This document shows, one piece after another, positions 59,674-64,000 of a stretch of 64,000 bases of DNA. Within the stretch, counting starts at the first letter, position 1. Each line of letters begins with the position of its first letter. The notes below the pieces were generated by a model. The model had not been told where the DNA came from. It ran no database searches and saw only the letters and a program-made list of their open reading frames with translations. The DNA is taken from assembly GCF_016808335.1 (NCBI RefSeq), contig NC_053143.1, positions 620,001-684,000 of the forward strand, read 5' to 3'. This DNA is from Panicum virgatum (lineage: Eukaryota > Streptophyta > Magnoliopsida > Poales > Poaceae). The position numbers and the translations under genes are program-made.

Positions 59674-60826
59674 TCTTCCTACTATTACTAATCGGAAGCT
59701 CATTTTAAAGCCTCACGTGAAGTCACCTAAGAAATAGAGGAATCCTAGAAATATCAAGACACAATCAATCTGGCAACTCTAGTCATAATAGTTATTGAAT
59801 CTATTATCTTTTCTAATAAATTACCCACCTCTTTCATTATGAAAATAGACCAGTAACCCCTAAATATGTATCTAAATTGCCCACATATGTCATTATAAAA
59901 AATCTAAAGTAATCCCCTAATCTTCTTATAAATTACCCACATATGCCATTATAAAAATAATGCAAATAACCCCCTAAATTTGCAATTAAATTATCCAATT
60001 ATGTCATTATTTAAAGTTAAAGTAACCCCTAAATCTGGATCTACATTATATAATTATAATAGAATATTAAAGTGCACCAATATAAAATTCTAAATTACTA
60101 TTTCTACCATTATTAATATATTATTTGTGTTATTATTTATATAAAAATACTACCCACGATATGTGTCGCCATGTATTCAGGTATGATGGAAGAGATAATA
60201 ATACCAATTCACAAGCAAATGGCTCAATTAAATATAGGAAAAAGTCCGTTTGACCCCCCTGAAGTTATGTGCGAGTTCGAAAAACCCCCCTCAACTCAAA
60301 AACCAGAAATGGATCGTCCCCGAACTTCTGAAACCCCCCGGGCAGAGATGAGGCCGGCGGCCGCAAGGAGGGAGGCAGGGGAGGAGAGAGAGAGAGGATG
60401 ACATGTGGGGCCCGTGGGCTGACATGTGGGGCCCACCTACCACGTCAGCAAAAACCACCGTGAAAACCATCCAAGGGGGGTTATTTGCCCGGTTTCGGAA
60501 GTTCGGGGGGTTATTTGCCCGGTTTTGGAAATTCGGGGACCATCCATTTCTGGTTTTTGAGTTGAGGGGGATTTTTCAAACTCGCACGTAACTTCAGGGG
60601 GGTCAAATGGACTTTTTCTTTAAATATATATCAAATACACATGGAGGTGTGATGCAAAATGAAATCTATTGCAACTAGATAATGATATATATGTATTTTA
60701 GAGTATGTGTTAAAATATTTAATAGATGAAAGATGACATGAGATAAATAATTATAATTATTAGCTATAGCTTTATTTTTATATTAATTCTAATTAGTCCG
60801 TGATAGAGCACGGGTTAATAGGCTAG
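59674..60826. mobile_element. Second Helitron-like element, non-autonomous
   Basis: The 3' end has a hairpin CCGTG/CACGG (60798-60802 and 60809-60813), then GTTAATAGGCTAG ending at 60826 before a T. The likely 5' end is TCTTCCTACTATTACTAA at 59674, although the base before it is T rather than the expected A. The interior has repeated TTACCCACNTATGCCATTATAAAA-like units (59820-60010), related in wording to the repeats of the Helitron at 51901. No Rep/helicase is seen. Confidence 0.6.
60237..60619. mobile_element. Mutator-type MITE nested in the second Helitron
   Basis: A 383-bp element with inverted ends of at least 75 bp (AAAAAGTCC(G/A)TTTGACCCCC... through AAACCAGAAATGGAT). It is flanked by the perfect 9-bp duplication TTAAATATA (60228-60236 and 60620-60628). 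A 9-bp duplication with long TIRs indicates the Mutator superfamily. The interior contains GTGGGGCCC and GTCAGC words also present in the element at 45201-46481. Confidence 0.85.
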
Positions 60827-60837
60827 TGTGGGTTAAT

Positions 60838-60935
60838 TAGGCTGTCTTTCTTGGCTGTTTAGTAAGACCGCCAAGAAAATATTATATTCCTTGGCGGCTC
60901 TATTTGAGCCGTCAAGGTAATTCCGGTTTGGGGTA
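60838..60935. repeat. Hairpin-rich segment with TTGGCGGCT repeats
   Basis: TTGGCGGCTCTATTTGAGCC and GTCAAGG form an inverted pair, preceded by a related TCTTGGCTG...CCGCCAAGA pair. It resembles a subterminal region of a CACTA-type transposon. Ends were not found. Confidence 0.35.
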
Positions 60936-62174
60936 GTGCAAGGAGATTTTGCTAACTTTGATTCAAACAAAAATTTCACAATGCCTTGTCAGTTATTGTG
61001 GATAGATAAAGATATATGCATTGGCCAGACAACGTAACAGTACGTACTTGAAAGATGTCACTAGTAGATCGTCAATCATAGTCATATGGATAAATGTACA
61101 GTGACTAGCACTTATGGCACACGGGACGACACCTTAACTAAAATTTGGTTGAACGATGCATGTAAATTAATAATCTCATGCCACTTTATCTTTTCGGTAC
61201 GTCTTGTACACAATCAATTAATTCCTCTTTTGACTCTTGTTTCTATATATTTCCAAAATTCTTATGTATGAATTGAATGTGTTGAGTTAATGATCAAATA
61301 ATCATCCATCACACACACTACTGATGCGCAGTACAATTAAAGTGACATGCGTGACTATCGTGTAGTAAGTTTTGAATTAGTCTTATGCATGTATAAGCTG
61401 CTTCAATTGAATCACTAATCCAAATTGAATATAATTGTGGCTGGACACGTGATCGGGGAACAATATAGTGCAAGAAACATCTTTGTCAGCGCGTTGATAC
61501 ATACATTCACTCAATCACTAATCCGTTTGTCCAGCAAACTAATTGGATTCGTCAAAGCTTGGTGGCTGCTGAAAAAATGCCACTCGGTCTGTACATACAA
61601 CTAACCTGGATAGAAATAAAATGTCCCCATCATCTCCTGCTGAAAAAATGGGAAGGTACGGTGCTGCTCTCTTTCTCTTCTGCCTGGATGATAGATGGAC
61701 TATGGTGTCACAACATTATATTGTCCACCACCCATTCCAATTAATCCAGCCTCCAGCATATACAAATATCACAATTTCAGTTTGAAATCAGCAACACAAA
61801 TGTTCCAGAATATATTATTAATGAATGAAAACGACAGATCTGATCTCTTGTCCAACAATAACAAATGTATGTATGTATGTATGTGACAAGGGTTCATTAT
61901 GATGACAATGGTTGAGCGTGCCCATGCAATACCCAACTCGGGCACTCCCAGACATACTCACAACCTAAACTGCTTTGCTATCTTTAGCTTGGCAACACAG
62001 ATCTTTAATTTGTATACAACCCAATTTCATCAATTCTTGTCCACAACATTCACATCAGCATTGAAACCTAAAGCTCCCTACCTCTTTTGATTTTGCTTTT
62101 TGCTTTTTGTGCTTTACAAGTCAGAACATTAAATCCAGAACACAGTACAAACAATTTCTCACTTCCAGTGCCTG
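60936..62174. other. Gene-free stretch between the Helitron and the SAM50 gene
   Basis: AT-rich with open frames no longer than 63 aa. An (ATGT)n run lies at about 61863-61882. Nothing else is recognised. Confidence 0.5.
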
Positions 62175-62364
62175 TGGTAACTTCAGCGACTCTCTGGAGG
62201 AGGACAAGGGAAAACCTCTATGTGTAACAATTTGGTTAGCACAACTACACCAAATCCTGCAAAACTCCGAAATTTCCAAAGATCATACTCAGTTTGTTAT
62301 CAATATTTCCAGCAACAAAAAGCATGGCTGAACTCCTAGATCGTTGAGCAACTTTAGAGGTACA
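62175..62364 (-). pseudogene. Decayed duplicate of a SAM50 exon-intron piece
   Basis: This matches 62540-62765 of the neighbouring gene by eye: AACCTCTATG, ACTACACCAAATCC, TTCCAGCA and AACTCCTAGATC-type words appear in the same order with many substitutions and a deletion of about 25 bp. It includes sequence on the intron side of the donor, so it arose from genomic DNA, not from mRNA. It lies about 40 bp beyond the real stop codon. Confidence 0.75.
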
Positions 62365-62400
62365 ACTATTCATCTTGATGTGAACTTCTTGCCAATGAAA

Positions 62401-64000
62401 TTAGGGTGAAGCAAAGTTAAACTGTATGCCTGTCTTTCCCTTGTCATGGTCAAATTGTTTCAGGATGTGGCAGTAATTTACCTGGACAAGAGGAGAAACA
62501 CTTGTTTAGAGCAAGTGAAAACAAAATAACGTACTTCATTCATAACTTCAGTGGTGCAGCTGTAGAATGTCAAGGGCAAACCTCTATGCGAAACAATCTG
62601 GTTGGCAGGACTACACCAAATCCGGCAGAACTCCTGAACGTTTGTAGGAAGTCGGTAAGGGGAAATTTCCGTAAATCACACTCAGTTAATTTACCAAGAT
62701 TTCCAGCACAGACAAATGCATGGCCATGAATTCCTAGATCCCTGAGTGGCTTCAGAGGTATATCAAAGGAGAGGTCCGCAAATGCTGCCACTGCTATGTC
62801 ACCACCAAGACCAATTAGCTCAGGACAACTGGAACTACCATTTTCAGAATTGTTGGGGTTACAGACCCTGAACTCCCTTGCTCCTAGTCCTCTTGTTTTG
62901 AATCCTAAGAGTGATGATGGTCCACCCAAGCGGCATACAAGGGACCTGTTACCTCCCAAGTAAAACCTTTCTGAAAGTGGTGACACAGATCCCGTGGAAC
63001 CCCTTTCCAATGGATGGATGACTCCTGCTGCAACTCCGGCATTGAGAGCACCATTAAGCACACCCAGAGGCAAAGCCACTCGAAGATCAAATTCCTAACA
63101 GTGAACCATGAAAAGAATGAATATGTTTCATCTCAAATCAGTTCAGTTATTAATAAAGAAAAGTACTGATGTACAGTGCATTAGATTCTAGGAAATAGAT
63201 GTGATGAAATCATTCTCATTGAAATTTGAACTAGATGTTTTTTGTGCAATGAGAAAGGGCTGGACAAAAGGTATCTACCATTTGGGTGCTTTAACAGAGC
63301 ATAGAAATTTGGAAGTTTTTGGACCTTGGCCCGCGGTCAGACAACAAAATGTGTATCTAAAGGGAGAAATGCAGACTGATCATAGTTTGCATTGTTTGTA
63401 ATGGTCATGAAGTTGGCAAAGACGGAGGTACAAATACAATACAGATTATTGAAGAAAAAGGCAATAATAAGGGCGGTTCAGGATTCAATTAAAAAGTGTA
63501 GTGTGTAAACTCTAGTTTTCAGTCAAGGCAAAGGAAGTCAAGATATACCTGTCTAAGAAACCGTGAATATCTGCTCCCTGGTGCAAGACCTCCTACTTGA
63601 GAAGACGAGAGAAAAGCATATCCACGTGTAGGCCTTATGCTCGAGTCCCTTTGGTCAACCGTGTATGCATACTTAACAGAGGACAAAAGGCTATGTCCTA
63701 ACTGTTCTTGTACAGAATTGGATGACATGCGTGCTGGATCAGTTAATTTTCGCCATGTCAAATTGTAAGAAAGGTTGTGGCTCATGGTGGAGAGCAAGCC
63801 AACAGAAACGCCCATCAGGTGTTCTTTGAGTGAGGACTTCAACCAGTCCTCGGACAGAAATGATATTCTAGCCACCAGCGGAGTTGGTATCGCTCCGATT
63901 CTAGGCATTTCCACTCCAGCACTTAGTTCTGTTGTCTTATCTAATTCAAGAGCACCTGCTGCATCCCAGGTCTCACAGTATCCAAATAGGTTCTTCAACT
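62401..64000 (-). CDS. SAM50: SAM50/Omp85 outer-membrane beta-barrel assembly protein, 3' part
   Basis: Three exons are visible on the minus strand: beyond the window to 63549, 62582-63094 and 62401-62481. The gene continues past the right edge, so the N-terminus is missing. Omp85 family proteins insert beta-barrel proteins into the outer membrane; this one fits the mitochondrial SAM50 type. Diagnostic parts of the barrel domain are TTELSAGVEMPRIGAIPTPL, SSIRPTRGYAFLSSSQVGGL, FDLRVALPLGVLNGALNAGV, LSERFYLGGNRSLVCRLGG and GLGGDIAVAAFADLSFDIPL. The C-terminal strand is NYCHILKQFDHDKGKTGIQF followed by NFASP and the stop. The conserved (V/I)RG(F/Y) loop is present as TRGYAF. Phases match at both visible junctions. 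Confidence 0.93.

Overview
The window is nuclear DNA from a grass (Poaceae), probably panicoid. It shows multi-exon genes with GT-AG introns, GC-rich first exons, MITE families typical of grasses, a nuclear tRNA-Ile gene and a piece of plastid DNA. From memory, the order FAD3 / TBL / clathrin heavy chain resembles the duplicated ends of rice chromosomes 11 and 12; this is an inference that needs a collinearity check.

Layout. 1-4.3 kb: a LINE zf-RVT remnant, then repeat-like DNA. 4.5-12.4 kb: a receptor-like cytoplasmic kinase pseudogene split by a 7.1-kb Ty1/copia element. 13.2-16.0 kb (minus): an intact omega-3 fatty acid desaturase (FAD3 type, 6 exons, 408 aa). 17.2-22.0 kb: a 4.8-kb PIF/Harbinger-type element with a TTA target duplication, a dead Myb/NAM-associated ORF and a possible captured pentapeptide exon. 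22.1-22.9 kb: a SINE interrupted by plastid DNA. 24.2-25.0 kb: Stowaway-type MITEs, one carrying a nested Tourist-type MITE. 25.3-29.2 kb (plus): a TBL-family O-acetyltransferase (4 exons, 464 aa). 30.1-31.3 kb: a foldback element. 32.5-41.8 kb (plus): clathrin heavy chain (29 exons, 1702 aa). 43.0-45.0 kb (minus): an MRT4 ribosome-assembly factor (8 exons, 232 aa). 45.2-46.5 kb: a long-TIR, MULE-like element. 46.5 kb: tRNA-Ile(AAT). 47.0-51.6 kb (minus): a phytol-kinase-like gene with a 3-kb LTR element inside an exon. 51.9-55.5 kb: a Helitron carrying a LINE fragment. 57.0-58.5 kb (minus): a GARP/MYB-SHAQKYF factor with an EAR-like motif (5 exons, 322 aa). 59.7-60.8 kb: a second Helitron-like element with a nested Mutator-type MITE. 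62.4-64.0 kb (minus): the 3' part of a SAM50/Omp85 outer-membrane assembly gene, with a decayed duplicate of one exon just downstream.

The intact genes are unrelated housekeeping or lipid/cell-wall functions: linolenate synthesis, wall acetylation, vesicle coats, 60S ribosome biogenesis, mitochondrial beta-barrel insertion and one transcription factor. They do not form a pathway or cluster. I found no clear new gene system. The notable material is structural: nested transposons, two genes broken by LTR elements, plastid DNA inside a SINE, a palindrome-rich LTR family, and a duplicated promoter-like segment upstream of the clathrin gene. Exon borders were read by eye from splice motifs, reading frame and remembered family sequence; no alignment was run.
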